Source of the DNA: Amanita rubescens
Taxonomy: Eukaryota; Basidiomycota; Agaricomycetes; Agaricales; Amanitaceae
Reading direction: 5' to 3'
NCBI GenBank assembly: GCA_015039365.1
Contig: WION01000231.1
Location: forward strand, 20,708 to 84,707
Length of the DNA stretch: 64,000 nt
The translations under genes were made by a program, and so were the position numbers. Every line of letters begins with the position of its first letter. Position 1 is the stretch's first letter. This document shows positions 1 through 12,254 of the stretch, in pieces. The notes beneath the pieces are model-generated. The model had not been told where the DNA came from. It saw nothing but the letters and a program-made list of their open reading frames with translations, and did not search any database.

Positions 1-2289
1 AGATTTGCTTGAAATTCATTGAACAAAATCCTGATTTGTGAGTATAACAATGACATAACATAAATTAGAGGAACTTGAACTTCTCTTAGGTTTTCTGACA
101 TACTCTGGATTGATGCTTCTTCAGAGGCTACTATTGAAGTTGGACTAATCCAGATAGCTCATGCCAACAATGCCCCACCAGAAGCAAAGCAATCAGCAGG
201 AGCTGCTCTCAAATGGATTTCTCACAGATCCAAATGGCTTATGATATATGATGGTGCAGATGGACATTATTCAGTGATTGAAAAGTTCCTCCCACCAGGG
301 AATGGAGGAAACATCATGATTACAAGCAGGAATGTGGGACTGAAGAGGCTGACACTGGACTCAATGAATGTTCTAGACATGGCAGATGATGAGGCTGTTC
401 CTCTTCTTTTGAAGTCAGCTATGCTTGATAGGACATCTGACAATATAAAAAATATGGCACAAAAGGTTGCCTTGGAATTGGGTGGAATACCACTTGCCCT
501 TGACCAGGCAGGAGGATACATCCAAAGCTGTGGATGTAGTATTGATGACTATTTTGAACTTTTCAAAAAACATAAGCATGAGCTATTGTCCAAGAAGGGA
601 TTCAAGGGAGCATCTGGTTATGGAATGTCTACCTATGGAACATGGGACATCTCAATGCAACAGATTAAGAATATGGCTGCAAGCACAGTTGGGGAAGAAG
701 CTGAGGCAGCAGATAGTGCAATCAGGCTATTAAGAATCTTTGCCTTCTTAAATCATGAGAATATACCTGAAGAATTATTCAAGAATGCTGCAAAGAATTA
801 CATACAGAGAAATGTTAAGGGAAAGAAATCTGATTTTTTGTTATCAGTAAACCTACTGAACCATCAAACCCTGTTCCTAAGTGAAGATGGGGAATGGGAT
901 AGGATGCAGTTTCTGGATGGAATACAAGTTTTACTCTCATTTTCTTTGGTCAAAACTGTTAACCAGTTATACTCAATGCACCTTCTGGTTAACAACTGGA
1001 GTAGGGGTTGTGTACCAAAAATAGAGGTTGAGAATCACTATATCAGGGCAAGAGCACTGTTATCCTGTTCAATCCTCTTTGACTGGAACATTGACAACTA
1101 TGAATTCTGCAGATTACTTGCACCACACATTAGGTCAAATTGCTTGCTTGGATTGGAATTAAAGTTGAACAGCCAGTACTATGATGATGAATATGAGCAA
1201 TTTGCACTTGTATTTGATCACATTGGGAGCTGGGATGAGAAAGAAAAATTGTTACATGTTATAGTTCATGAAAGAACAACAAAGCTTGGATCAGACCACC
1301 CAGACACCCTCTTCAGCATGAACAGTTTGGCATTGACATACAGTGATCAGGGAAGGTGGGATGAGGCAGAGAAACTTCAGATGGATCTGATGAATGGATT
1401 CAAAACAAAGCTTGGATCAGACCACTCAGACACTCTCACCATCATGGGTAATTTGGCATTCATATACATGAATCAGGGAAGGTGGAATGAGGCAGAGAAG
1501 CTCCAGATGGATGTGATGAATGCATTCAAAACAAAGCTTGGATCAGACCACCCAGACACTCTCACCATCATGGCCAATGTGGCATCAACATACATGCATC
1601 AGGGAAGGTGGGATGAGGCAGAGAAGCTTCAGATGGATGTGATGAATGCAACAAAAAGAAAGCTTGGATCAGACCACCCAGACACTCTCATCATCATGGG
1701 TAATTTGGCATTAACATACCAGACTCAGGGAAGGTGGGATGAGGCAGAGAAGCTTCAGATGGATGTGATGAATGCAAGAAAAACAAAGCTTGGATCAGAC
1801 CACCCAGGAACTCTTGCCAGCATGAACAATTTGGCATTAACATACAGGGATCAGGGAAGGTGGGATGAGGCAGAGAAGCTTCAGATGGATGTGGTGAATG
1901 CAACAAAAAGAAAGCTTGGATCAGACCATCCAAACACTCTCACCAGCATGGCCAATTTGGCATCAACATACATAGATCAGGGAAGGTGGGATGAGGCAGA
2001 GAAGCTTCAGATGGATGTGATGAATACAACAAAAAGAAAGCTTGGATCAGACCACCCAGTCACTCTCGCCATCATGGATCATTTGGCATTAACATACTGG
2101 AATCAGGGAAGGCAGGATGAGGCAGAGAAACTGGGGTTAAATGCAATAAATGCTTTGAAAACCATGACACCCAGTGATTCAGGTCATCTGGATGCAACTC
2201 TCACTAGTGTCACTAACCAACCCCCTTCCAATCAAGTTTTTCAACCTGTTCAGCAAGATCATAACCAACCTGAAAGCATGGTAAATTAA
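1..2289 (+). CDS. NB-ARC / TPR receptor-like protein (STAND NTPase), 5' end outside window
   Basis: A fungal NLR-like protein: an NB-ARC switch ATPase followed by tetratricopeptide repeats that would sense a ligand or partner. The window opens just after the expected P-loop. The first 37 bases encode ICLKFIEQNPDL, which normally follows GKTQ. A 52-nt intron (38-89, GTGAGT...CTTAG) then joins in frame to RFSDILWIDAS. The Walker B-like LMIYDGAD lies near 240, the sensor-like ITSRN near 320, and the GLPL equivalent GGIPLALDQAGGY near 480. From about 1240 to the stop the protein is TPRs with the core KLGSDHPDTL and QGRWDEAEKLQ. The start lies upstream, so the effector domain is unknown. A role in self/non-self recognition is inferred from the family, not shown here. 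Confidence 0.88.
1281..2162 (+). repeat. Seven 126-bp in-frame tandem repeats encoding TPR units
   Basis: Units begin at 1281, 1407, 1533, 1659, 1785, 1911 and 2037, each exactly 126 bp (42 codons). Each opens with the AAAGCTTGGATCAGACCA block and ends in the GAGGCAGAGAAGCTTCAG region. The units are nearly identical at DNA level. Variation is concentrated in a few codons, for example the residues after the ALTY/ASTY core and after MDVMNA. An eighth, decayed unit follows. Confidence 0.92.
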
Positions 2290-3189
2290 GCAAGCTGACC
2301 TTGGCTTTACACCTAATCACTTCTTTTGCTTAGTCAAAGTCCATTGACAAGCTAGGAATCCAACATGCTGAAGAACAAGAGGTTATAGTATGTAACCTGC
2401 ACATTGACTTAATTGTCATATTTACTAGATCTGAATTTTGTATAGATCTCCAGAACCCACAACCATTTCGAAGAGGTTCCACATCAGGTGCAGGAGCACA
2501 GTCAGGATGTGGTGCACATGGTATTCTATCATTGCACCCTACCTCCCATGTTACATCTAACTTGTTTTTTAATGTAGCCTCCCAGTTCTTGTGAACAACA
2601 ATTTGATTGTAATGCAACTTAACAATAAGTTTATTAAAGGACTTGCAGGCATGTGGAGAAAACTGAAATCTTGAGTATGCCAACTTAATATTTTCAATAT
2701 GACAGCATATCATATACACATGTATGGGGAAAGCCTACTAGTCCAGTAGAAATTGTACAACTTCAAATTGAAACTGTGTGCTGTACCCAGGCAAGGGAGC
2801 CTCCATTGCATTGTCGACTACGGAGGCAGAGCACACTGTGGCTACTCAAGAGGCATTGTGACCGAAGAACTAGTCGGTGTCTCCGGTGTAAGTTAGTGAC
2901 ATCAGGGATGGCTTACCTCTTCATATCACCTCGCCACCTTGATACCTCAAATGCACGTTAAAATCATCTCGATAAAACTATCCCATGGTATACAACAGTC
3001 AGAGGAATACCTATCGTATGGCGTGATGTACTGCCATGTCGTAAAATATATAGATAGAATGTTATTCAAAAAGGCGAGAGACAACAAAACGGTCCATTTT
3101 TCACCAATAATCTTAATCAGTAGTGAACTCCCCTCGATGGGGTCAGCTGCTGTAAAAGACTCGTTTAGCATATTTAGATTATCATAAAT
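2290..3189. other. Intergenic stretch, no gene recognised
   Basis: This separates the 3' ends of the NB-ARC gene and the convergent DUF6534 gene. A 129-codon open frame on the minus strand (2330-2719) has no motif I recognise and an atypical composition. It could be a decayed exon, but I do not call it as a gene. Confidence 0.4.
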
Positions 3190-4714
3190 TTATAACCGTA
3201 CCTGGACATCATTTCTCCCAAACACCTTGCCGCCAGTCTCAATGTCCGCCTGAACGTGTGGACGAGGTTTGTGTGGCTCCGCAACATGAGAAGTAACACC
3301 TCCCGTTGTAAGTGGATTGTTGGACCATGGCAATGAACGCTTTGAATCCCCTTCTCCACGTAAGGAAATTCTGTGATTGAACGTCGCCAGCAATGTATTA
3401 CTATACCTGAACATCATCTTTGAGTCGATCCTCGACCGCCGGGGCCAGGTACACTCACAACTTTCCCAAAATCAATGTTCTGGAAGACAGATCTAGTCAG
3501 TTTTATCCAGGGAATTTGGGCCATCCACTTACGGAGGGGTGAAGTAGGCTTGATTCTATTAGTGTGGAAAGTAAGAGTCCGCGTATGACTTTATTAATAA
3601 ACTTACAGGAAAGGCGAAGTACAGGATCAAAGAAAGCAATGCCATGCTAGCCGTCAAGGAATTGGACTGGATAGTGAGACGGACAATGCGAGTAACAATG
3701 GTATGTGACGTCGCATGTGCATTTTCTCGAGCTTTGCGAAGCTAACAAGACTTCAATCTCAAAAGAATTTACACGAAGACGATGGATCCTACCAGATATG
3801 TCATCGTAATGGCAACAAGAATGTCCGCAATGGCTCCACCTATGAGCCACATCTACTCGGATGTCAATCAACGGCATCGCCATCAATATAGCCACTTACC
3901 GTGATGTAGATGATTCTTGGCGTGGCGCCCGCGAGGGAGAGGAATTTAGCTTGAAAGCCCTATGACATGGATTACTAGTTCGGATAACGAAGATAGAGGT
4001 TCTGATCACGTACAATTGCACCTCCCCAAACACCACCGATAAGTTGCAGGAAAGAAATCTATAGAAGTTTTAGGAGGCAGCGCAGCGCAGAGCATCAATA
4101 TCGCGCACAACGCCAATGATGACCGATATCGGTAAGTAAGACTTTTGCAAAGTCCATATACGGTAGGAGAAAAATAACTGGACAATGAATGGAACGATCG
4201 CTCCGAGCATAGGTGTGTCGAATGGAGAAAAGTTGACTTTATTGAGCATTTCCAAATTGCCGTACCCAGCTGCGTACCAATGGAATACGTCCGCGCCATT
4301 GAAACAGACTTGGATCGTCTCTAAAATTAAGACGGAATAGACTATAACAAGTCGTTAGAACAGTCAGACGAATATTATTAATCGCTACTCGCCAAGACAC
4401 TTGAGTAGTAGCTTATCATCAGGGAATGAATAGTGATAGATGTCTGTGATTTACTGTGAGGGCGCGTGAAAGGCGAGGTATAGGATTGACGGACAAACTT
4501 GGATACCCAGAACACCGTACAAACAGTAATTCACCAGCGAGCCAATCAACTAGGGAAAGTTGAGGTTATGTATGCCGTCGTCAAAATAGTCACGCAGACT
4601 TACAGTAGGGGCCACTCTGCAAGGTGAAATTGAGCTGAACGCGAGTTGGTAACATTGGCTAACTTACATGCTTGCGATCTCTGGCGGAATTGGAAAACCT
4701 GGTGGCGCTGCCAT
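3190..4714 (-). CDS. DUF6534 integral membrane protein (multi-exon)
   Basis: An agaricomycete multi-pass membrane protein of the DUF6534 type, function unknown. The start ATG at 4714 gives MAAPPGFPIPPEIASM. Exons then follow across about nine short introns. One is only 13 nt (4604-4616), flanked by CAG and GTAAG. Recognisable segments in order are LIGSLVNYCLYGVLGIQ, ETIQVCFNGADVFHWYAAG, FDTPMLGAIVPFIVQLFF (4.1-4.2 kb), WLIGGAIADILVAITMTYL (about 3.8 kb), and a C-terminal LILGKLYSNTLLATFNHRI spliced from three exons at 3.4-3.55 kb. These are the characteristic family blocks, and the frame stays open through every inferred junction, so the gene looks intact. The cytoplasmic tail is short and polar. 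It ends convergent with the NB-ARC gene. Confidence 0.85.
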
Positions 4715-4959
4715 TGAAGGGAGCGGATGGAGAAAGAAGTCTGTCGAACTCTGGTGACCGTTATCCTCGTGGGTTATTTATATGCAAGAAGGCGCAGCCT
4801 CAAACGGAGGGTCCCTGCGCTGGCCATTTAAATATTGAGATGAGATCATTGCGTTGTGACGGGCACTGCATCACTTACGCAATCCGAAAGCCAACTCAAT
4901 GGTTCCGAGTCGGAGTCGGCGGCGGCAGAGTAGCTCAGAATCCAGACTCCTACCTAGAA

Positions 4960-5205
4960 CCACTGGGTGCCGATGTAAGAAAACCATGTGCAAGGGCGCG
5001 AGGAATGGTTTTGAAGAACCATTGTGGGGCCGGTGTGAGAAAACCGCATGGGGAATGGTTCTCAAGAACCATCGGGGTGCTGGAGTAAGAAAACCGCGGG
5101 CGAATGGGGTTCTAGAGGACCATGAGGGTCCTGGTATAACAAAACCGCGGGCAAGGATCTCGGGGATGGTCCACGAGGCCCGAGGGCGCTGGAGGGGGAG
5201 GAATG
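4960..5205. repeat. About four degenerate ~57-bp tandem repeats with a built-in palindrome
   Basis: Units share the block GTAAGAAAACCGCGGGCGAA and the palindrome ATGGTTCTCAAGAACCAT (8-bp arms, 2-nt loop, near 5056-5073). Copies are diverged, with more changes toward the right. The array lies upstream of both the DUF6534 gene (leftward) and the Crinkler-like gene (rightward), inside their shared promoter region. Confidence 0.7.
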
Positions 5206-5404
5206 GTGTTTGAGATCCACAGGCAGACAGCAAGAGGGATAATGCTGAAGTAATAGGGTCCGCTACGGCCTTCACCTAAGTCTTTCGCGCTCTCATTTCT
5301 CAACAACAGCCTAACAGGTCTCTGATGTCGCGCGATAAAGCATCAGCAAACACCCAACACAGCCTCCGGACCTCGGGCCAATACCAAGGCTTTCCCTGCA
5401 CACT

Positions 5405-7614
5405 ATGGATCTCGATGATGACGATCTTCTGCTTTCTTGTATTATCGAAGGCGAAACAGAGTCGTTTCCAATTGGTGTTAAAAGGTCATCGTGGCGCAAT
5501 CCTAGGTTCACGGTAGGCTACCTGAAGGAGAAAATCCAAGAGGAACGTTCATTAGCCGGCATTGATGCCCAAATCCTAGAACTCTGGAAGGTGCGTGCTA
5601 TCGAAGATTTGCGATCTCGGATAATATGGCTTACTTGTCATCTTTGCAGCCAAAAGAGGGGAATTCTATCAATGCGAAACCGAAACAGAGTCTGCCCAGC
5701 TGTGTTGCGTCTGCTAGGGAATCCAGGGAAGAATTAGACCCTACGGACAGCGTCTTAACCGTCTTCCCAGACCAACCTCCCCTCGATTGTTTACATATTG
5801 TTGTACGGAAACCGGATACTGGTGAGTGACGGTGATTTTCCATGGCTGAACACTGCTCAAAACCACATACCGTTCCAATTGCCCTCACGACCGCGTTGTT
5901 TTTCCCATGGGCGATGACACCATTCCCCCTTTACTCCGTGCGTAATGACTTCGACTCCGCGGTGTTCTTGTTCGTCAACATTACCTCGTTCTCCTCAATA
6001 CCTTCCGTCGCCTCGATGAACTCGTGCATATTGATTCCATCTCTTGTGCCTAACGACCCGAACAACCAATCAGAATCAGGCAGCTTGAAGCGAAAGGCAG
6101 ACGCCATGCCCGAACTGGATGATTTCGAGCAAGCGAAGAGGGCAAAACTGATCGCCCTGGCACCTTCGGATACTTCAAAACCTAGCTATTATCAGAAAAT
6201 GCAGGGAAATGCCTCCCAAAGGATTCTTGACGACCGTCCATTGCCGGATGTAGATGTACCACCCGCCCCGCTGCTCTATTCCGGCTTTGGTCACTTCGTT
6301 GATATATACAATGGCTGCGATGATGTTCCTTATCTGTCGGACATCGATTTCCCTGCGCTTGAAGCCGCCGTTGATGACTTTGCTAACAAGATGGGTGAGT
6401 TCTTCGAAAGCAAAGACGGTCGACGTGACCAAGGGCTTCCCCTGCTGAACGCGATCTTCTCATGCCGCAAAGAGAACGCGCCGACATTCCTAGCGCTTCG
6501 CGCGGACTCGTTCTGCAGCTATAGGTCAGATGGACATAACCTTGCGGCTCACCAGTCCGCTGGAACGATCGTCCAATTCAGGAATAAAATCACCGGAATC
6601 ACTTCAATCCCCGAGATTGAAGCAGTTGCCTACGTCGCCCAGCTCAACATTGCGTCGAGGTACCGATCCAAATTATTTTCTCGATGGAGGGTGCCTTGTC
6701 TCGGGCTAACTGTCATTGGTGAGTACAGAACTCCATTGGTCACCTAATATTATGGCTGAGAACCATGTCTTCCAGGACACCAGGTGACTTTCTATGCAAT
6801 CATTCTTCTTGGCCACCAATATCGGCTCGTCAGCCTCACCCCCACCCTGTCGTGTCTCCGTTCGGCGTCGAACTTGACTGATCGCTCCAGCCTCTACCGT
6901 GCATTTATCGCTGCCTCAGTTCTCGACATGCATATCTTCGCGGACGTTCGCCGAGCTCTCGCAAATCCACCACCTCAGATTCCTTCAATGAATTGGCAAC
7001 TTCCTGCGGTCTCCAGGCTTCGCAAATATCCGACGCTGGAGACAACGGACACAGATGATCTAGAACACTGCTACCTTGACTTTCAAATCCAGAACGACCC
7101 GATTCATGCGGATCCGTCTAGACTTCTCTTCTTAGCTTCAACTACTAGCAACACACTTATTGTAATCAAGTTCACCCGCCGATATTGTGCTGAGCTGCAT
7201 GCCCTGTGCGCAAAGCTCGGTCATGCTCCGCAGCTTCTCGCATTTGAGCGTCTCCCAGGTGGCTGGTGTGGTGTCGCCATGGAATACATATTGACGGGTG
7301 TGCCGCTACTGCTCATTCCAAAGGGCCATGTCAAGCGCCCACGCTGGCGACAGGAGTTACAGGAAGTCATGACCCAGTTTCATGGGAAAAATCTGGTGCA
7401 CGGAGACCTGAGAGATACGAACATCATTGTCGAGAAGGATGAGTGGGTCCTGCTTGTCGACTTTGACTGGGGAGGCAAAGATGGGGAGACTGTCTATCCG
7501 CGGTGGGACCTCAACTCGGAATTACAAGATGGAAGGACTCATAATGACCTCAAGATCCGGAAGGAGGACGATGAAAGAATCCTGGCGTACGCATTTTCAA
7601 AGTCTTCATCATGA
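5405..7614 (+). CDS. Crinkler-type N-terminus fused to a kinase-like C-terminus
   Basis: Exon 1 (5405-5590) starts MDLDDDDLLLSCIIEGETES and has the ubiquitin-like Crinkler header ending in ILELWK. Intron 1 is 5591-5649. Exon 2 (5650-5821) ends the header with DCLHIVV. The start of exon 3 (about 5840-6060) is unresolved. Exon 3 then carries a basic KRKADA patch and a conserved block around LLYSGFGHFVDIYNG, and ends at 6718. Intron 3 is 6719-6775. Exon 4 (6776-7614) carries the kinase-like lobe: LIVIKF, MEYILTGVP, catalytic loop HGDLRDTNI, and DFDW in place of DFG. HGD rather than HRD and the missing DFG glycine are typical of Crinkler-associated atypical kinases. Fungal Crinklers are thought to act in intercellular or nuclear conflict; that role is inferred here. 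Confidence 0.75.
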
Positions 7615-8198
7615 TTGCTTTCTCGACTATGGGGTACCTGGTTGTCTTGCAGTCATTTCGACCTGTTATTTGTCGACATTGTTTTTTTTACAGCCGAAAT
7701 AAAAAATCGTGTTTGTTTGACAATAGTCAACTTAGCAGTAATTCACAATTTATAAGACTACAACCTCAACCATTGCTTTGCCCTAACTATCTTAGGGCCT
7801 GTGTGGGGGCAAGACGAGTGACAGGACTTTCCTAACAGGACACGGCCAAAGAACAGGCTTGAACAGAATCTCGAGTCCCCAACTTATATGCCAAGTTGAA
7901 ACACTATTAGTTATCTACCTCTCAAGTGGTAGATTTGCAAACTAACTTAGTAAACTCGCTGTCGTACCTGATTCGATGCCTTGAAGTGCTTGCGCAGCTA
8001 GGCTGCAGCGTCACATCGGAATTGATTTAGATGGTAGTAAACGGAGTCCACGCATCGTACATACGGGAACCGATAATGATCGTCTTCAAAGATGCTAAAG
8101 CTTCTGCTAGCGATTAGATAGACTTCCCTTTGATAACTTACACGAGTATGTGACGCACTGTACATACGTGATGTAAGTCGCCTGACGTCAGCGCACTC
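7615..8198. other. Intergenic region, no gene seen
   Basis: Terminator and promoter space between the Crinkler-like gene and the IKS1-like kinase gene. Only AT-rich sequence and short shadow frames are visible. A first exon of the kinase gene may lie at its right end, because the kinase frame is open upstream of 8199 without a usable ATG. Confidence 0.4.
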
Positions 8199-10968
8199 AT
8201 GGCCGACACGAACGACGACTGGCCACCAAAGCCAGCTAGGCGCCCTTGTCCGCCCAGACCTGGGCGCCTGGCGAACCATTCTTCAAGCGTCCAACCAGGT
8301 CGTCCTCTACAATCCCACTTCCCACGCTCTCTCCGTCGACCTCCGCGCCAAGAGCCACACCCCAAGCCGCAATTGTCCATATTGCAACCAGACCTTGCCT
8401 ACAGATTTTGACTCCCACGACGATGAAGCGAATGATGAAAGTTGGAACTGGGATCCAGCTCATCAAGCTCGAGCAGCAAATTATTTCCAATTGTTGGAAC
8501 TCTCGAATGAGACTTCATCAAGGCCTGCAAGCCCACCGGCCGTCGAGGTTGGGAGCACCTCTACACCGCAATCTAGAAGTAATGGAAGAACCTTTCCAGC
8601 CGAGGCGATGGCCCAAGGGTACTTCAAGGCGTTCTTCCAGGAAGAATACAAGTTGGGGCATGGGAGCGAACGGGTCGGTGTTTTTGTGTCAGGTATGTCG
8701 TTCTACGATTTTCCAGTTTCCGGATCTTAAGAACTGATAAGAATGCTCTAGCATGTTCTGGATGGAACACCACTTGGTTCGTGTCTGGTTTAGCCGCATA
8801 TAGTCGATTCATCTCCTTTGCAGGTCATTTTGCGGTCAAAAAGATTGCCGTAGGGGATTCGCAGACATACTTGCTCAAAATCTTACGAGAGGTTTGTGAT
8901 GCTCCGAAAGACTGGTTCCCTTGACGAATATGTGCCCAGGTACGATTACTTGAGCAAATGCGCCATCCAAACATTATCACATACCAGTGAGTTCCATTCT
9001 CTTCATATACACGCCGGCTTATGCCTGCTCCTAGCCATGCATGGCTTGAGACCTGTCAGTTCTCTCAGTTTGGTCCCAAGGTTCCGACGCTGCAGTAAGC
9101 TCATAAATACATTAATGTCAACTTCTATCGAAAACGTTCCTTAGCGTTCTCATGCAATGGGCAGAAGGAGGAAGGTTCGTTGTAGCCCGTAGCTTCATGT
9201 CTTGTGATGATCGTGCTTAATCTTCCTCCAGTTTAGATGACTTTATTGACGTTCGTCTCGGCCGTCCCACGTAAACATATCCACGTCAATCCGCTCACCC
9301 GCTTTCCGACACGAGGTCCGTCTCTCTCCTCAGAACCTGGCACCCCGACCTCGATCGCTCCCCCCACGTTATCTAGGACCCGAAGATGACGAAGAGACTA
9401 CCAACCACTCCCGCTCTGCTCGCATACGTGCCTTCAGGACGTTCCAAAAGGCTTCTCCTGAAGAGAAAGAACGTATGCGAAGGCAGATGGAAGGATCAGA
9501 CGGCATAAGACGCAATGGCCCTACTTTGAAGGCTGTTCATCTCTTAAGCGCAGAGGAGGTCGAAAGCCTGTTTAGCGACGTTGCTGAAGGCTTGGCTTTT
9601 CTTGTTTGTTCTCGTCGTTTTGGTCCTTGAACAATTCCAACAACTTTGCTTTAGCACGAAAAGTCGATCTTGCACCTTGATTTGAAACCGGGGAACGTAT
9701 TGCTGACATGGGATGAAGGGAAATTGATGTAAGTAGCCGATCTCCTTAATGAGATTAGATAGTGGCTGACTTTACCCAAGACCCAGAGCCATGTTATCTG
9801 ATTTCGGAACGTCGAGGGATAGGATAAGCACATCGCGGGTGCGGTCTGGCAACACTGGAACCTTGGAATATTGCTCCCCGGAAAGTTTACCCTCCCTAGA
9901 AACAGGCCTTCTTCGGCAAGTAGACTCCAAAGCCGACATGTGGTCTCTCGGCATGATTCTCCACAAAATGCTGTTTTTCCATTTACCCTACCGATATGCA
10001 GCTGAAGGGGATGCGGACGGTCAACCTATCAGCTCGACGGACGAAACGACAAAAATGGAAAAGCTAGAAAAGGAAGTGTTGAGTTATCCTGGATTCAAGT
10101 CTATTCCGGAGATGGTGACTCAATTCGAGACGCGGAGGTTACCACGGTCGTTTTTGATCTTGTTGGAAAGTCTGTTGAACATCGTGCCTTCAAATAGGCC
10201 GTCAGTCGAGAGAATATCGGCTGCGATTAAGGACCGCAAGGTGGGTCTGAGACCAGTTGGAACTTCGCGCAGTACTAATATACTCTTACTGTTAGTTTAA
10301 CCCTTGCGAAGCCTCTCAACCCCGGAGACGTGACTCCGGTGCTTGGTCATCACTTATGCCCGTTGTGAGGCTGCACTCTCCGCCGTCCTCTCGTTTGGGA
10401 GGCCAGGGGGCGACGACATCAGAGACGAGAACCACGGGGGAGCCTTCGATCCGTATACCAGTGCCGGCGAAAGCAGGGCTGGCACTTGAAGAGGAGGAGA
10501 GGCAACGTCCATTGTTCACGACGGATATGATGAGAGAGCGGGTGAAGCTTCTAGATCCGCCTGAGAGTGCTAGTGTCGATCCTGCTGTGCAACCTGCCGT
10601 GGAGGCGTGGAGGCTATGGTTGAAGAGATGGTTGAGGTTGGTGTGGACGCGTGTGTTGACGAGGATAAGGAGGCATGTTGCGCGGGACGTGTATATAAGG
10701 CTCGTCAAATCGTTGATTTTGGTTATCAAGGTATGTTCCGATCACCATTTGTGTTGACTTTACTGAAGCCGGGCTTGCATAGGCTCTAACAATTTCACGC
10801 ACGTGCATACGGGATAGTCTCCCTATGGTGATAGGCTTTTTGGGTCTTGCACTGCTTGACATGGTGTCAGATGATATGCGGCTATCTGGTTTGCTCGCTG
10901 TTTTGCATTTTACGTGGATAACGATCGTTTGTCGCTTCTATTCGGGACAGGAAACCTTGCATACTTGA
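8199..10968 (+). CDS. IKS1-like serine/threonine protein kinase with C-terminal membrane segments
   Basis: A eukaryotic protein kinase resembling the fungal IKS1 family. The N-terminal block SRNCPYCNQTLPTDFD (about 8355-8410) holds a CxxC. The glycine loop is LGHGSERVGVFV, followed by HFAVKKIA (VAIK lysine). The catalytic loop is HLDLKPGN (about 9670), then LSDFGTSRD (about 9795) and CSPE (APE equivalent, about 9880), so it should be active. Several short introns interrupt it. At 10235-10296 an intron joins IKDRK to FNPCEAS, and a last one (about 10730-10782) joins the basic KSLILVIK to ALTISRTC. The C-terminus has two hydrophobic stretches, MVIGFLGLALLDM and LLAVLHFTWITIV, ending at TGA 10966-10968. 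The true start is uncertain: the ATG at 8199 is in another frame, so a small upstream exon is likely. Confidence 0.8.
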
Positions 10969-11266
10969 CATGTCATATTTTACTTAATGGAAGCGCTCTG
11001 GCAGCTTTGATCAAATAATGTCATTCGGTTGGAAGAACAGAAAACAGATAAACGGAAACTACCACCACAGTCCCCAAGATGTTTCCAGGGGCGCAATTTC
11101 CACTTTGTTCAAGCATCTCTTAGAACACAGGTATTGGGTGAATTACATGGGTACAACAGAACTTCGAACCTATGGTATCCTCAACTGGCTATCGCGTCAG
11201 TGGCACTACAAAATGATTCATCTGCACCAGCAGAGCGTATTTAAGTAACTGTCAATATCGATGCCA
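10969..11266. other. Intergenic region between convergent genes
   Basis: About 300 bp between the kinase stop and the stop of the minus-strand membrane gene. No gene or structured element is apparent. Confidence 0.4.
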
Positions 11267-12254
11267 TCAATGCTTGGACTTGCTCATCATTTTCTGTGCC
11301 CAATTCCTGATCAAAACAAAATCCTTATACACGACGGACACCTCCCTATACTTCCCGGCGAAAAATAGGGCAACGCCAAGCAAGGACAGCGCGCAAAATA
11401 TCAAAGGATAGTAGAAGTGGTCGAACACGAGAAAGCTCGATACGAACACGGCGAGGACGAAGAAAATGGTGCCGTCCAAATGTAGGTGTTCGCACAACAC
11501 GAGTGTTTCGTCAAAGTACTTGACAGGGCGTTTTCCTTTTGCGTCCGGATCGCAGCATAAGACAGCACCACGTCCGGAGATAATGATGCTTCCTGCATGA
11601 AATGCAATGGCAAGGAAGGAGAACAGCAATCCGATATCGTGTGGGATGCCGTTGCCCAATTCGCCTTTTCCTATGGGATACCGCGTGCTTACGACGGCGT
11701 TGATAAAAGAAGCATGCGCAACGATGAGGGAGCAGGCGAATGTGGACTAATAATAAATCAACACTGTTAGTCACCACACAATATAATGGTACGTACTAAT
11801 GCAACCTTGACATTGAACTGCTTCACTAATGATTCATATCTCTGCATGTCCATAGTATCCTGTTTTTCAACTTTTACCCGATCAGTCAAATAGAGTCCGC
11901 GTCAATTCTCAACTTTTGCAGCTTACCATAAGGGACCATGAATGTTGAACCCGTGTTTTGACTCTGAGTATAAAACGTGTCCTTTCTGTTTCGCTCGCGC
12001 TTTGACTCTAAAGCGGCGTAAATGCTGGGTATCCCTAAAGCACCCGAGGTACCTACCATCGTCCGCGGGACTTCCGCGGTGAGTAGGAATCACGACAATG
12101 GAATCTAGCTGCGCCGGGGCTGCTTTTGGCTCGTAAGATCCTCAGCGGTTGTACGACCATGGACTTTACCATGGGTGTGCAACAAGGAGGTAGTTGAGTC
12201 GTTTCTAGTTTGGGTATCTTGATTGGACGATGCAATGTCAGTTGAGGATTCCAT
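11267..12254 (-). CDS. Four-helix membrane protein, local family member A
   Basis: Family unknown. It is one of three paralogues in the window, recognised by a shared junction: a short amphipathic exon ending QFNVKVAL, an intron, then an exon beginning STFACSLIVAH. The main exon has hydrophobic segments around IGLLFSFLAIAFHAGSIII, GTIFFVLAVFVSSFLVF and YPLIFCALSLLGVALFF, with SGRGAVLC between helices 2 and 3. The tail KYREVSVVYKDFVLIRN is amphipathic. The proposed start is the ATG at 12254, giving a serine/threonine-rich, probably disordered leader. The leader exon is the least certain part. Confidence 0.65.

Noticed and set aside
2330..2719. 129-codon minus-strand frame as a gene
   Set aside because: No recognisable motif or splice context, unusual composition; left as intergenic.
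4672..5275. Overlapping 100-140 codon frames on both strands
   Set aside because: They cover the start of the DUF6534 gene and the palindromic tandem repeat; repeat translations only.
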